Shown here in pieces: positions 1 through 10,739 of a stretch of DNA of 64,000 nt. Where the stretch lies: positions 8,542,279 to 8,606,278 of the forward strand of contig NC_077235.1 of assembly GCF_027887165.1 (NCBI RefSeq), read 5' to 3'. Each line of letters starts with the position of its first letter. The stretch's first letter is position 1. Made by a program: the position numbers and the translations under genes. Source of the stretch: Monodelphis domestica (lineage: Eukaryota; Chordata; Mammalia; Didelphimorphia; Didelphidae). A model generated the notes under the pieces. The model made no database searches. It had not been told where the DNA came from and saw nothing but the letters and a program-made list of their open reading frames with translations.

Positions 1-526
1 GCTGAATATGAGGCAATTAGACAGACTATCGGACTCTCTGTGAGCTCTTATTAAGGGATAGACAAGACTCTGGGTACTGGGGATAGAAAGGCAAAACAAA
101 ATGGTCCCTAACCTTGAGGAGCTGACCTTATCCAAAGAGAAGTGGATGCATTAAAAGCCGGTGTGCAAATGCCTGCTGAATTAATGGTTAGCCTTATTTG
201 TTGGAAGCCTGATTGTGTGTGAGGGGAGGAATGTACATACAGTAGGGCAGGGAAAGCAGTCTGGATGCACACTGGAAGAGACTTTAAAGAACCTAGCAAG
301 TGGGCCCTTCCAAAGGGTAGTGACTTAAGCTACTGCTTATTCCCAGGAGGTATTTCCTGATAAAAGCTTAACCTGTTATTCTGTCTACAGGATTTTGAAG
401 ATAGAAAAGTCCTCAAGGGGCAAAAGAAGTCCAATTGTAGAATGATAAGTAACAGGCATTAAGACTCTCATTAGAAGACAAATATAAACCCAGACATTCT
501 GGATACATAGTCAAAAGGTACCTTAG
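1..526. other. repeat-free sequence, nothing recognised
   Basis: No repeat family, RNA gene or convincing exon is visible. The only open frames are under 65 codons and lack any family resemblance. Confidence 0.4.
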
Positions 527-595
527 AGGGAATCTAATTTAACCTCATCTTTTTACAGAGGAGGAAACTAAGGCCCAGCAAGAAGTAACTTGACT
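527..595 (-). mobile_element. MIR3-type CORE-SINE fragment
   Basis: Reads antisense with the hallmark ttttacagaggaggaaacta followed by an aaggcccagcaagaagtaact stretch, the reverse complement of the MIR core and its 3' tail. It stops where the SINE1 copy at 596 begins, so the later SINE probably landed in it. Confidence 0.6.
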
Positions 596-790
596 GGGGG
601 CAGCTGGGTGGCTCAGTGGATTGAGAGCCAGGAGGTCCTGGGTTCAAATCTGACCTCAGATACTTCCAAGCTGTGTGATGCTGGCAAGTCACTTGACCCC
701 CATTGCCTAGCCCTTACCACTCTTCTGCCTTGGAACCAATACACAGTATTGATTCTAAGAGGGAAGGTGAGGGTTTAAAAAATAAAAAAG
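596..790 (+). mobile_element. SINE1/WSINE1-type tRNA-derived SINE
   Basis: Begins GGGGGCAGCTGGG. A canonical RNA polymerase III A box (tggctcagtgg) and a B-box-like ggttcaaatct follow in the head, then the conserved body ctgtgtgatgctggcaagtc. The 3' part ccttggaaccaatacacagt leads into an A-rich tail. One of the better preserved copies in the window; a gap relative to other copies after gagagccag removes a few bases. The family is typical of marsupials and is presumably moved by LINE-1. Confidence 0.85.
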
Positions 791-1969
791 GAGAAAGAAG
801 AGGTAGCAAATGGCAATCATTGATTACAACGTTGCCCAAGTGAATACTATGTGCAAATCCACATATCGGTATATACAAGCTACCCTACTGCCTCCCATCT
901 ATAAGGCTGGAACTGGGCCAAGTCTGAATGGAACCTGCCCTACCTCCCACACAATTCCAGAGGCACAATAGGAAGGGAAATCCAGGGATGCTGAAACAGA
1001 GTCCCTGGGAGGAACCCCTCCCACCATGATACTGCACATGTGCTCCCTCCATGTCTGCCTCCACCTTTGTACTCCTGCCTAGCTGAACAGGATCACTCCG
1101 GATTTGGGTTCCCAATCCCCTTAATGCTGAACCAGAAATGTGGGACTGCCAAGTGGCATCAAGAGATAAAAATAAACTGAATCCCAGGCTTGCTAACAGA
1201 AATGCCTGGAGTTCCCACTGGGAATTATTCAGAAGCCCTAAGTCCTTGCAGAAATTAGAAGCTGCATCCCATAGAATCAGTGAGTATCCCTCTAAGAGGG
1301 AGGACTAGAAAACACCCTCCATCACATCAAGTAAGTCTCCCTCATGAATTGGAGTCTTCTGGTGGATCTTACGCATTGCAATGCTAGGGAAAGGAGAGAA
1401 TCTCTGAGCTGGGAGGGGCAGCTGAGATAGCCTCGTCCACACTTGACCTGAAGCAGAATCCCTTTCGCAGTACACCTAGCAGCTCACTCACATCTGGATT
1501 CCTCACTGTGGGGAGAGGGGGAATAGATGCACTTGAGAAACTTGACCAACCTTCCAGGACCAAGAAGAACAAACTTAATCCCTCTTCCTTCAAACACTTG
1601 GGAAAAGGGTTCCTTCTTGTGGCCCACTCCCTCCCCCAGGCTAAATAACCTCAGTTTCTTCCTAGCCATGAGCCTTTCCAAGGAGCATGGGGCCCAACTC
1701 CGTACCACGCAAGCCCACAGGAACTAAAGATGCCGTCTGCTTGTCTTCGCCTCTAGGAAGCAGCCAGAGTCATACCAAACATCACCACAGAAGATACTAG
1801 GAGTCACCAAGCCACAAGACTTAAGTCACTGTAAGCCTCATAGAGCCTTAGCAGACCTCCATTTCCTGACGCTCGTACAAACATGGAAAACCATACAAGG
1901 CTTCGAGCAGCCTGGACAGTGTATGTCAGCACTGAAGACATTGCAAGGCCAGCTTAAATGCCTCTTTGG
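791..1969. other. repeat-free sequence, nothing recognised
   Basis: About 1.2 kb with no repeat hallmark. Open frames on both strands at 1384-1727 overlap each other and are shorter than 80 codons, with no recognisable domain. Confidence 0.4.
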
Positions 1970-2180
1970 GTAGAATCATAGGAAGGATCATAAGCTTAGA
2001 AATTAAAAGAATGGTAGATGCCAGCTAGTTTAACACGCTCAATCTTTGGATAAGGAAATTGAGGCACAAACAGGTAAAGTGACTAGAGCAAGGTCAAACA
2101 ACTAGCAAGTGTTAGAGGCAAGATCTGAACCCAAGTCTTCCTGACTGCAAGTCCAGTGTCCTATTTCCTTTGCATGCTAC
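1970..2180 (-). mobile_element. MIR3-type CORE-SINE
   Basis: Antisense copy: an agaatcataggaaggatcat start (the MIR3 tail complement), then aaggaaattgaggcacaaac, a degenerate MIR core aaggtcaaacaactagcaag, and the tRNA-like head complement gatctgaacccaagtcttcc. Confidence 0.7.
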
Positions 2181-2768
2181 TTCTCTAAGTCCCTGATGGC
2201 CATCTCCACTGAACAGTGCCAGCTGCGCCCACGGTTCCTGGTTTGTTGCTAACAGTGCTTGTCAAGAATCTGGGGATTTGGCTCCAGTGTGCAGTCAGTT
2301 GGTTCTCTTAAGCCACTGGGGTATACTTTGTTAAATGCATAATATATCAATTTTAGAGAAATATGGTATCCTTAAACATCTATGTCGATGTATATAAAAT
2401 TCTAATTCTGTAACATAAAAAATTCACATTATAATTTCAAGTTGCAGCTGCTTGCAGAGTCATAATTTACATACTTGGGCATTTCTGGGTAACTATGCTC
2501 CAAAAGCAAATGCTCAGTTTAGTAGTTGTTCTTTCTACTTGTTCCTTTCTCCCCTAAAATGTGGGGGCACCAGGAAGGAAAGGGGGAAAGAGCCTTCAGC
2601 TTAAGAGCTCTCCAATTCTTGGAGCTTTTCATGTTGTCATTAAATCAGTTTTGAAACAGTGGAAAATTACTACCAATATTTTGGAATGAGCAGTCCACCT
2701 CCATTTGTAAACCTTAGTGAACTAGTTCAACACCACATTATTCTTTACCCTTGAATCCTTTGCCCACC
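2181..2768. other. repeat-free, A+T-rich island
   Basis: The stretch around 2330-2720 is A+T-rich and carries no repeat hallmark. No open frame or RNA gene is visible. It is a candidate for cross-species conservation testing rather than an annotated element. Confidence 0.35.
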
Positions 2769-2957
2769 ACAGCTAGGTGGTACAGTGGATAGGGCAACAG
2801 GCCTGGAGTTAGGAAGACCTAAGTTCAAATCCAGCCACGGATACTTGCTAACTGTGTGACCCTGGGCAAATCACTTCACCCTGTTTGCCTTGGTTTCCTA
2901 GTATGTAAAATGAGAAAGTACCTTTGTCAAGAAAATGCCAAATAGGGTCAAAAAATT
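2769..2957 (+). mobile_element. MAR1-type CORE-SINE
   Basis: Head agctaggtggtacagtggat (A box), B box aagttcaaatccagcc, core ctgtgtgaccctgggcaaat, then ttgccttggtttcctagtat. The tail caagaaaatgccaaataggg is the RTE/BovB-like 3' end of this family. Confidence 0.8.
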
Positions 2958-3194
2958 ACTGAATCTTAAAGATCAGAAGAGGAGCTTTGGATTAGGGTGG
3001 GGAAAAGTTTTGATCAAAGCACCCAGAAAAGAGCTTATTGATTGAATGAACAATCTGGGAGATCTGTGGAATCAGCACCCTACAGCTCCAGTGGTCATAA
3101 GAATATTGCAGGGTTTGAGTAATACCATCCACACACAGCCTTTGTTGGGATCTTTGACAATTATTTGCAGTTCAACCAGGAAAAGGCTACTGAA

Positions 3195-3265
3195 CAGGCA
3201 AGGCTCTGTATTCCTTCAAGAAGCTGACATTCTAATAGAGGGAGACAACATTTTCCTGGAAGCAA
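3195..3265 (-). mobile_element. L2 3'-end fragment, antisense
   Basis: The stretch ccttcaagaagctgacattc followed by taatagagggagacaacatt is the reverse complement of the L2 3' untranslated hallmark (…ctccttgagggcaggga…). Confidence 0.55.
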
Positions 3266-3614
3266 TGGTAATGTTGATTTAAGAACAGTTCTCAGAGTTA
3301 AGAGGTAGAAGTCAGGGAGGGGGGAGACAGGGAGACATGCTGCCATGGTAGAAACAGGGTCTAGAGCTGGCTAGATATAGTGGAGTAAGTGGTGAGTTTG
3401 TACTCACCAAGCTGGACAACTTCATCCCAGGGCAGAATGCCAAAGTTGAGATGGAGTGCTCCAGGGACAAGGGCATAGTTTCTTTAAGTCTGAACTAGAA
3501 GGTGCCTTTCTAGATGAGGAGAAGGAAAGACAATGGGGCGTCAGGGAGCATGGCAACAGATCCTGGGTGAAATGTTTAAAAACTAGACTTTACTCCACAC
3601 CCTAACCCTCAAAC

Positions 3615-3775
3615 ATAGCCCTAAGAGGGGAGGGCCTTAGAGGCACAGAATGCCAGTGTTGCAAAAAACCTTAGCAGTCATCTTGACCGATTCCCTCACT
3701 TTACATGGAAGGAAATGGAGAACCAGGGAGGGAAAAAGACTTGCCCAAGACCAAAAGATACTAAGTGGCGTGCTG
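3615..3775 (-). mobile_element. MIR3-type CORE-SINE, degraded
   Basis: Antisense MIR pattern: accttagcagtcatcttgac, then a tttacatggaaggaaatgga variant of the ttttacagatgaggaaact core edge, then gacttgcccaagaccaaaag. Confidence 0.5.
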
Positions 3776-3949
3776 AACAATAAGACTTTACTCCCTGTAG
3801 AAACTATTTTCAAATGGGAGATTTCTAAACACCACCAAGACTTAAAGTATAACTGTAATGAGACAGGAATGAAACAAGATGATAGCAAACCAATCTATAG
3901 TCCGCTCTGCCAAGAACTCAGGAGGTGATACTTACTCAACTTGAATGGA

Positions 3950-4196
3950 ACCCCAATAATAATGAACATATATACAATACAGTACTTTACAGTTTATACT
4001 CATGATCATCCTTGAGCCTTATAACTGCCCTGGGAGATGCAGACACCAAGCCTATTATCCTACTTTTCACACATCAGAAAAATGAGGCAGAGGTTAAGGG
4101 GCATAGGACCTGGGACCACAGAGTTAGAAAGCCTCAGATTTAAACCCAGGTCTCCCTGCCTCCAAGTTCAACTTGCTAACCATTATGCCACAGTAC
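3950..4196 (-). mobile_element. MON1/MIR-type CORE-SINE
   Basis: Full-length antisense copy. It starts with the tail complement (acagtactttacagtttata), passes ataactgccctgggagatgc and aaaaatgaggcagaggttaa, and ends with the head complement cttgctaaccattatgccac. It is cut by the adjoining SINE1, whose target duplication begins at 4191. Confidence 0.7.
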
Positions 4197-4391
4197 TTTT
4201 AAAAAAACCTTCCCTGCCATCTTAAATATTGTGTATTGGTTTCAAGGCAGAAGACCAATAGGAACTAGACAATGTGGGGAAATGACTTTCCCAGGGTTAC
4301 ACAGCTAGAAGTTTCTGAGGCCAAATTTGAATCTATGATCTCTGGGCTCCAGGCCTGGTTCTCTGTCAATTGAAGCATCTGGCTGCCCCCC
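4197..4391 (-). mobile_element. SINE1/WSINE1-type SINE, antisense
   Basis: Reverse complement of the SINE1 layout: a T-rich start, tgtattggtttcaaggcaga, gttacacagctagaag, and a final ggctgcccccc. A short target-site duplication, cagtactt, is visible at 4191-4198 and 4394-4401, so the copy looks complete and inserted into the flanking CORE-SINE region. Confidence 0.85.
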
Positions 4392-4564
4392 TCCAGTACT
4401 TCTAAGAAGGGAGGCAACATATCCACTCACAAGGTAGCTGTTCACTCACAGCTAAATTAAGGAGACTGATTTCCAAAGTTCCCTAATGAGATTTTCATGG
4501 ATATTTATGTAGTATCTCTTCTCTTCCTTCTCCCTGTATCTCAGCATTATATAAGCAAAAATTG

Positions 4565-4780
4565 GCACAGAAGATAAAGTAAGGGGCTTAAAGACAAAAA
4601 GACCTGAGTTCAAATCCTCCTTTTGATGTTTCCCAGTTGTGTGACCCTGGGTATGTCACAATTTCTTTTAGTCTCAGTTTCCTCATATGTAAAATGAGGA
4701 TCAAAAAGCCATAGCACTTGGCTTCTAGGGTTGCTGTGATGCCCAGAGGAACTAATCTAGATAAACTCTCAAGTATCAGA
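4565..4780 (+). mobile_element. MON1/MIR-type CORE-SINE
   Basis: Sense copy with B-box region gacctgagttcaaatcctcc, core cagttgtgtgaccctgggta, tcagtttcctcatatgtaaa, and a tail with agggttgctgtgatgcccag. Confidence 0.75.
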
Positions 4781-4889
4781 CCAATGGCAGTTCTTAATGT
4801 CACAGGTATTCCAGAAAAAAGGAATGTGAGTACCAAGAGGCCAATGACACTTCAAAGACATTGTCCAACCTCTGTCCCTGGGATCTGGA

Positions 4890-5100
4890 GATCTGCCAGG
4901 TGAGCTTTTGTCTTATCTTCCTTGGAACCAGGCCTGTGTGCCACATCTGGAACATCCTGTCATCATTCTCCCTTACATACACCTAAGCCCCCATTTCCAA
5001 ACTCCCTTTTGCATCGTCTCTCCCTACTAGAATACAAACTCTCTGAGAGAAAGTGGTCTGTCCCATTTGGGGGTTCCATATATTTACCAGTCATTTGTGA
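4890..5100 (+). mobile_element. L2-like 3' end, weak
   Basis: The phrase tctccctactagaatacaaa followed by ctctctgagagaaagtggtc resembles the L2 3' hallmark (cactagactgtgagctccttgagg). The rest is too diverged to align by eye. Confidence 0.4.
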
Positions 5101-5319
5101 CTATACCTGTTTCTTGCCAGCCTTTACCACATATATGCTCATTTCAATTTGTATAAACTTCTTATGACAAACAAAACAGCAAAACACATTACAAACAGTG
5201 ACCAAAATTACAAAATGGCCTTGGTTGTGTCAAGGCAAGAAACCTCTTCTTTTGGGGGTATGGAGCATGGAGGAGGATGCTTAGTTCACCCTACCCAGAA
5301 CTCAGTCTGGGACAGATGC

Positions 5320-5470
5320 CACAAAAATGGATCAAAGAGCATGAGCTCAAAGGGCCCTTGGAGGCCAACTAGAGCAGCCCCCTTGTTTTACAGGATTTGA
5401 AGCCAGGTCTCTTGGGATCCCAAGGCCTCTCTTCTCTGACCACTGCCTGCCCAACAGTGACCCATAAACA
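5320..5470 (-). mobile_element. MIR3-type fragment
   Basis: Antisense pattern cttggaggccaactagagca, then ttgttttacaggatttgaag and an aggtctcttgggatcccaag head complement. The core is mostly deleted. Confidence 0.5.
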
Positions 5471-5809
5471 AGATTCATTGTCTTGCTCAAGAGGAACACT
5501 ACCATCATCCGGCTTATCTCTTCCTAATGCTCTATCAGGCCTTTCTGCCCCACTGGGGACTCCTCAGACACATTACAGCCAAGGCAAAGTGGCTTCTTGG
5601 GAGCTTACATAGAGGGCACAGCAGCTGGAAAGAAGACTTAGCAGTTGCTCACAGCAGCTGACTTTGTCCTCCAAGATGTGGTTAAAAGATACATTTGCAA
5701 AAGAGGCAGTTTGGGGTAGCTTTACAGGAGCAGGGAGGGGCCTTTGTGGCAATGCAATGCTCAGATCTGACACTTCCTTCATCACGGGACAAAAAGCAGA
5801 CAAATTTCC

Positions 5810-6090
5810 TTCCAGGCTCTCACTCCAATTCAACAAGTTCAATGCAATAAGCATTTTTCAAGGGCTTATTGTGTAGCCGACCCTGCACGAGGTGCTGGGG
5901 ATTCAAAGCCCAAAACAAGATCATCCCTGTCTTCAAGGAGCTTACATTCTCCTGGAGCAATATGGTTTGTACCAAGATAAGTAGAGTCATTTCAAGGGGG
6001 AGGGGACATTAATTACTGGGGGGCAAAAAGGGGGAAAACTTGAGAAACTGGTAGCACCTAAGCTGTCCTTGGAAGGAAACTAGACCAAAC
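5810..6090 (-). mobile_element. L2 3' end, antisense
   Basis: Begins aatgcaataagcatttttca (complement of the L2 terminal cattaataaatgctt type end), then gaggtgctggggattcaaag and tgtcttcaaggagcttacat. All are complements of the L2 3' UTR, and the fragment runs on into more diverged sequence. Confidence 0.7.
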
Positions 6091-6379
6091 TATGAGACTG
6101 AGATTTGATTTTGTTCCAATTCAATAAACAAGGCTGTGTGGTTCAATGGTGTGGGTAGTTATGTAACTCTCTTTAAAAGGAATCACTCCCACAAATGAGA
6201 CTAGTTCTATGTTATGAATGGGCAATGTTATATGTACTGTATCACCCTGAGTAAGTCACTTAACCTCCTTGTACCCCAGGCCATTCAATCAGAGTAGAAG
6301 TGTGGAAAGGTGGTCAATTGATAATGGGAGAGGCTATTTCCTCACTTGGAATTTCCTATATCATGAAATCCCAGGTTAG

Positions 6380-6575
6380 TTCCAATTCACCTTATACTCA
6401 TAGATACCTTCACCAACATTTTTGCCTAGGCAAATTTTTATTTGCTACTTTTATCCCATTTCACAGATGGGAAAAGCAAGGCTCAGGGAATATTAATGAC
6501 TTGCCCAGCATCGCACCACTAGTAAGTGTTAGAAATGGGAAGAGTCCAGGGATTCAGATTGATTCCATCCATAAT
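6380..6575 (-). mobile_element. MIR/MON1-type CORE-SINE
   Basis: Antisense: tatcccatttcacagatggg, gcaaggctcagggaat, tgacttgcccagcatcgcac, cactagtaagtgttagaaat. The head end is eroded. Confidence 0.6.
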
Positions 6576-6687
6576 GTGGTGAGGCCTCCCTTAACAACTG
6601 GACTCTCACTCCAGACTTCTCAAAATATGGACTCACATAGCTATTGGTACTTCAAGATGAAAAATTATAATAATTTCTATTATGTCA

Positions 6688-6830
6688 TATAATAATAATA
6701 ACAACCAGCATTTATATAGTGCTTTAAAGTTTGTAAAGCATTTTATACACAATGGCTCATTTTATCAACACAACAACCTTTGTGGGGTAGGTGTTATTAT
6801 CCTCATGTACAGGTGAGGACAATGATCAAA
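6688..6830 (-). mobile_element. MON1 3' tail, antisense
   Basis: The tail complement (ataataataacaaccagcat, tagtgctttaaagtttgtaa, gtggggtaggtgttattatc) is present, but the CORE and head are missing. This is a 5'-truncated copy. Confidence 0.65.
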
Positions 6831-6834
6831 TGAG

Positions 6835-7480
6835 ATATTTGTAAAGCACTTGAAGGGCTTTGAACACAGACGAAAGACTTTCTATTTGATCCCGGGGTGA
6901 TAGGGAGCCATTGGAGTTTATGGAGTGGAGAGGTGACATGATCAGAGATCTTCAATGAAGAAGATCAGTTTGACAGCTGAATGAAGGAGAGACTGGAGTG
7001 GGGAAAGGCTAAGGGATGGAAGATGAGTGAGAAGGCCATCGTAATAGTCTAGGCAAGAAATGAGAGAGCTGATGAGAGTCTAAACTATCTAAAATTGTTG
7101 GCTTATGAGCAGTGAAGAGATGGGCACAAGTAATGCTGCAGAGGTCGAAATAGCAGCATTTGGCACATTAACAGATATGTGGGGTAAAGGGGATGCTGCT
7201 GATGCCAACGATGATGGGAGGTGAAGGTGGTCAACAGTTCCCAATGCTGCCAGAAACTCAAAAGGAATGAGGATTGAGAAAAGACCATTGAGTTTAGTAA
7301 CTGGTCACTCTGGAGAAAATGGTTTCAAGAGAGTGACATAGTCAGACTGCAAAAGGCTCAGCAATGTGGAGGAAAATACAGGCAATGAGCACAGGTGGTT
7401 TTTTTCTGATTTGGCTGAGAAAGGGAAGAGAGAACCAGGATGCCAGATTGAGAGAACAGCAGAGCCTAGTGAAGGTTTTT
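6835..7480 (-). mobile_element. L2 internal fragment, antisense
   Basis: The segment gatagggagccattggagtt with tgacagctgaatgaaggaga and ccatcgtaatagtctaggca is the complement of L2 coding sequence close to the 3' end (sense: ctggactactgcaatagcc, ccatcctccacacagctgcc). Similarity is clear to about 7090 and weak beyond. No L2 reverse transcriptase frame survives. Confidence 0.6.
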
Positions 7481-8270
7481 GGGGGTTGCAAAGAACCATA
7501 AAAAGGGCTTGACCATTGCATGAGGAGAAAGGCTACCTTGACGGTAGAGATTGAGGGAGCCAAAGGAGCCAAAAGGAGAAGGCAATGCCAAGGGCAAAAG
7601 AAGACCAGCACATATGACCTCAATGTTTTCAGTAAAGTCAAAGGCTTGGCCCTAGCCAGAGAGAGAAGGGGAAGCCAGGGTGGGAGGCAGGAGAAGGTAG
7701 GGAAAAAGCCAAACAGCTGTATGAGCCTAGCCAAGCCCCAACTCTTCCTCGGCCCAGACAGTGAGGACAGTAGGACTTAAGCCATGAAGGTCCTACCAGG
7801 CCATCAAGTTGATGATGATTCCAAGGGATTGATTTCTTCAAGCAAAAATGAAGCATCAGAAAAATGGGTGGACCAAGGCCTGACTCTCAGTAGCCTTCAC
7901 AGATTTTCTCGTAATAACTAGAAGGGTTTCACAGGCAGCCCCCCAACAGACTGGAGTTCCACTGGGCACTGCCTTTCCCTCCTTTCAGAAGTACAGACAA
8001 TTCTTTATGGTTCTCATGAAACAGAAAGGGCTGCCTCTTAGAAATGGCCTGTAGCTCTCTGCTGATTCCAGGACTAAAAGCAGTCACAGCAGCACTTCTT
8101 CAAGTGCTCCATAAAGCCAAACATATGATCCATTTGTCAGTTATTGCTGCCATGGTTTTCTCTCCATATAACCCCATACCACTCTCCCCACATCAAAAAA
8201 GGGAAAGTTTTCTAGCCAATAATATAACAATGCATAAAGGTCTCTTCCTGAGCTCTGCTGTCTTCTGACT
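7481..8270. other. sequence without recognised feature
   Basis: Purine-rich on the plus strand at 7510-7720. A 130-codon minus-strand frame (7342-7734) overlaps a shorter plus-strand frame and the L2 remnant, and shows only low-complexity Leu/Ser/Pro content, so I do not call it a gene. Confidence 0.35.
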
Positions 8271-8274
8271 AGCA

Positions 8275-8450
8275 TCTCTGTCTCTGTCTCAGTTTCCTCA
8301 GATTTCCTCAGGAAATCACTAGGGATGATTATAGCATCTACTCGCCAGGAAAGAGGATCAAATGAGGGCAGGGGACCAAATGAAATATTTGTAAAGTGTT
8401 TAGTACAATGTCTGGCACATAATAAGCACTTAATAAGTGCTGAATCCCTT
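8275..8450 (+). mobile_element. MON1-type CORE-SINE 3' half
   Basis: tctgtctcagtttcctcaga, a small internal duplication of tttcctcag, then gatcaaatgagg and the tail ggcacataataagcacttaa. The tRNA-like head is absent. Confidence 0.7.
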
Positions 8451-8897
8451 CCTTTCTCCTGAGCAATCTATGTCCAAAGTCAAGGCCATGTAGAACCCTG
8501 ACCATCTTGCAGAAGCTAGGCACACTCTCCCCAGCTTATGGAATCATTTTTCCTGGCAGGGAAAGCCCAAAGAATAGGGAAGAGCATGAGAGAGCCTGAA
8601 GGGAACAGAATCATCCATTTAGAGAGAAGGGACTAAAGAGGGAAAGCCATTTTTGCAATGTCACAACAGTGAGTGGCCTTTCCACCTCGTCAGAAGACTT
8701 CCTGTCTGACTGGAAGAAGAGTGTGTCACATCTCCATTGGGCTTTAAAGATCAGAGCAGGAAAAGGGATTGAACCTGGGATTTCACTGACAAAGGGAACT
8801 CTCCAGTAAGGAAATTTCCTTTACTAATTCAGGTGAGCAAATTTGCAACTTAGAGTCTTAAGTGATACGTAGACTACTAAGAGATTAAGAAACTTAG

Positions 8898-8973
8898 GGA
8901 GGGAGGGAAGGAAGGAAGGAAGGAAGGAAGGAAGGAAGGAAGGAAGGAAGGGAGGGAGGGAGGGAGGGAGGGA
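8898..8973 (+). repeat. (GGAA)n/(GGGA)n microsatellite
   Basis: A run of GGAA units flanked on both sides by GGGA units, about 76 bp in all. It is a simple length-variable tract, with no spacer structure that would suggest a CRISPR array. Confidence 0.95.
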
Positions 8974-8974
8974 A

Positions 8975-9155
8975 ACAAGGAAGAAGTATTTATAAAGTTT
9001 CTAATATGTGCCAGGCACTGACTATACAAATATCATATTTACTCTCCACAAAAGCCCTGGAAGGTAGGTGAAACTGAGGCAGACAGAGGTTAAGTGACTT
9101 GCCCAGGGTCATATAGTTAATAGGTGTCTAAAGATGGACTTGAACTCACAGAGAA
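8975..9155 (-). mobile_element. MON1-type CORE-SINE, antisense
   Basis: aagtatttataaagtttcta, tgtgccaggcactgactata, gtgaaactgaggcagacaga, gttaagtgacttgcccaggg, then gacttgaactcaca. Layout and order match MON1 read backwards. The microsatellite directly precedes its tail and may have grown from tail sequence. Confidence 0.75.
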
Positions 9156-10278
9156 AAGAAGTGGGTAGAGGTGCCAGAGCAAATCTAAGGTTAAAGAAAG
9201 GCAGGAACAAAGAGACTCTTACAAGCTCTCACCTGCCACTGCTCCTATCTCCAGCCCAGGCTTTGTTCCGGGGACACAAGCATGGCAAAGCTGCCCCAGC
9301 AAGTCAGTGAGACACCTGACACTCATTCATTTTAGGCAGGGGACTGTGACTGAGTGTGGGAAGGAGAGAGCTGGAGTCAGGACCCTTCCTGGCTAAAAAT
9401 AGCTTCACTCATGATCTTGTGTTATAAGACAGCACAAAGCAGTTACTGAGAAAGCTAGTTAGTAACAGACAGTGCGGGTTTCCATGACAATGGAAAGAGA
9501 AGATGTTTTTAGGGGTAAGAAACTTAGCAAGTTAAGAAACCTTCTCCCCTCTATGAGGCAAGCCTTCTTGTCAATTTGAGAAAGGAACTGCACTGCAGAA
9601 AATCAAACTGAAGGTGGGCTGGGATGTGTCTTATGCCAGTTCCCCCCCAAAGATGCGGCATGAGCAAAATAGGAGCAATGCCACAGGTTCCAGGCCTTTA
9701 GGCCAACGCATCACATACTGTCACCCATGTCACCGTCTGACCAAGCTCAGGGGCCCTCCTGTCCATTTCCAGGCCACTGTCAACCCAAAGAGAACCAAGA
9801 ATACCCAGGCTGCTCCACGGTGCAAGGCCAAGATTGATAAGCAGTCTCTCAGTGCTGGTCTCACAGCTACCTGTGGGATTGGGTAAGGAGGGCTCAGACC
9901 GCCTCTCACAATTCCCCTCAGGTCTGGGCTCCACCACTGTCCCACCCTTTCCCCATTTCTCCCAAATCTATCCCACGCCTCACTTGTTCCTCACCATTCT
10001 CCCTCCAGCTGCATGATGACTCATTGTCTTTTCCACTGTTCTAGCTACTCTCCATCCTTCTCCCTGCTCAGGCTCATTTCTGACCAAGGCCAGCCCCTGA
10101 GGCTCCTTCCCAAAGTCCTTAAATAGGTCCAGGCAATAATTGGTGACTAGGGGCTATAGTAGCCCTGGTTCTGGCAGCCTCCAGGGCACAGCTGTTCCTC
10201 CCTTCCTCAGCATCCTTACTGTCTACCATCTGCCCTTAGGATGCTCCTGGAAATAAGGACAGCTCTGCATATAAATGA
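9156..10278. other. repeat-free sequence, nothing recognised
   Basis: More than 1 kb without repeat hallmarks, and locally G+C-richer (9230-10260) than the surroundings. Frames at 9614-10016 on both strands overlap each other, are under 91 codons and match no family. Confidence 0.35.
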
Positions 10279-10545
10279 GGTCATGCTGGACACAACTCAC
10301 AAATGGATTACAGGACTTAGAGAAGGCAAGTTGGAAATCACTAGTCCCTTCCCTCCCCTTCTTCCACTGGTCACATTGGATGCAACACATAAATGAATCA
10401 TGGGATTTAGAGAAGGAAATTTAGAGGTTGCATATTAATTCACCCTGCCCTAAATTGGTCATATCAAATAGGAAGCAAAAATGGATCATGAGATTCAGAG
10501 AAGGGACCTTAGAGATCATGTAGTCTAACTCCCAACCCTTGCTGC
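10279..10545 (+). repeat. three-copy decayed tandem duplication
   Basis: Three diverged units of about 88-90 bp start at 10279, 10369 and 10457. Each opens ggtca(t/c), has an aaatg(g/a)at(t/c)a segment and then a (g/t)a(c/t)t(t/c)agagaagg segment near the middle. The third unit runs straight into the MIR3 copy, so the unit appears to be MIR3 tail plus flank that was triplicated. Confidence 0.65.
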
Positions 10546-10672
10546 ATCCATTTGACAAAAAAAAATGAGGCCCTGAAAATTTCAAAGACTTCTATAAGGT
10601 GACAGAGAAGCACTTTTATCTCAACCCCAAATTCAGCTATCTTTCCACTGTACCATGTTGCCTCTCTTAGGT
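10457..10672 (-). mobile_element. MIR3-type CORE-SINE
   Basis: Antisense: gggaccttagagatcatgta, gtctaactccc, a tgaggccctgaaaatttcaa core edge, then gctatctttccactgtacca and tgttgcctct at the head end. Confidence 0.7.
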
Positions 10673-10739
10673 CAAGTTAACTAGTTCAAATTAGACTTTA
10701 TGATCATTTTAAAATTCACAGAAAATCAAACCTAACAAC

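Noticed and set aside
6300..6692. 130-codon plus-strand frame
   Set aside because: Crosses an antisense MIR copy and runs to the edge of a MON1 tail, so it is a chance frame.
7342..7734. 130-codon minus-strand frame
   Set aside because: Overlaps L2-like sequence and purine-rich plus-strand sequence that yields Leu/Ser/Pro runs on the complement.
8898..8973. Regular short repeats that might suggest an array
   Set aside because: Pure GGAA/GGGA microsatellite with no spacers.
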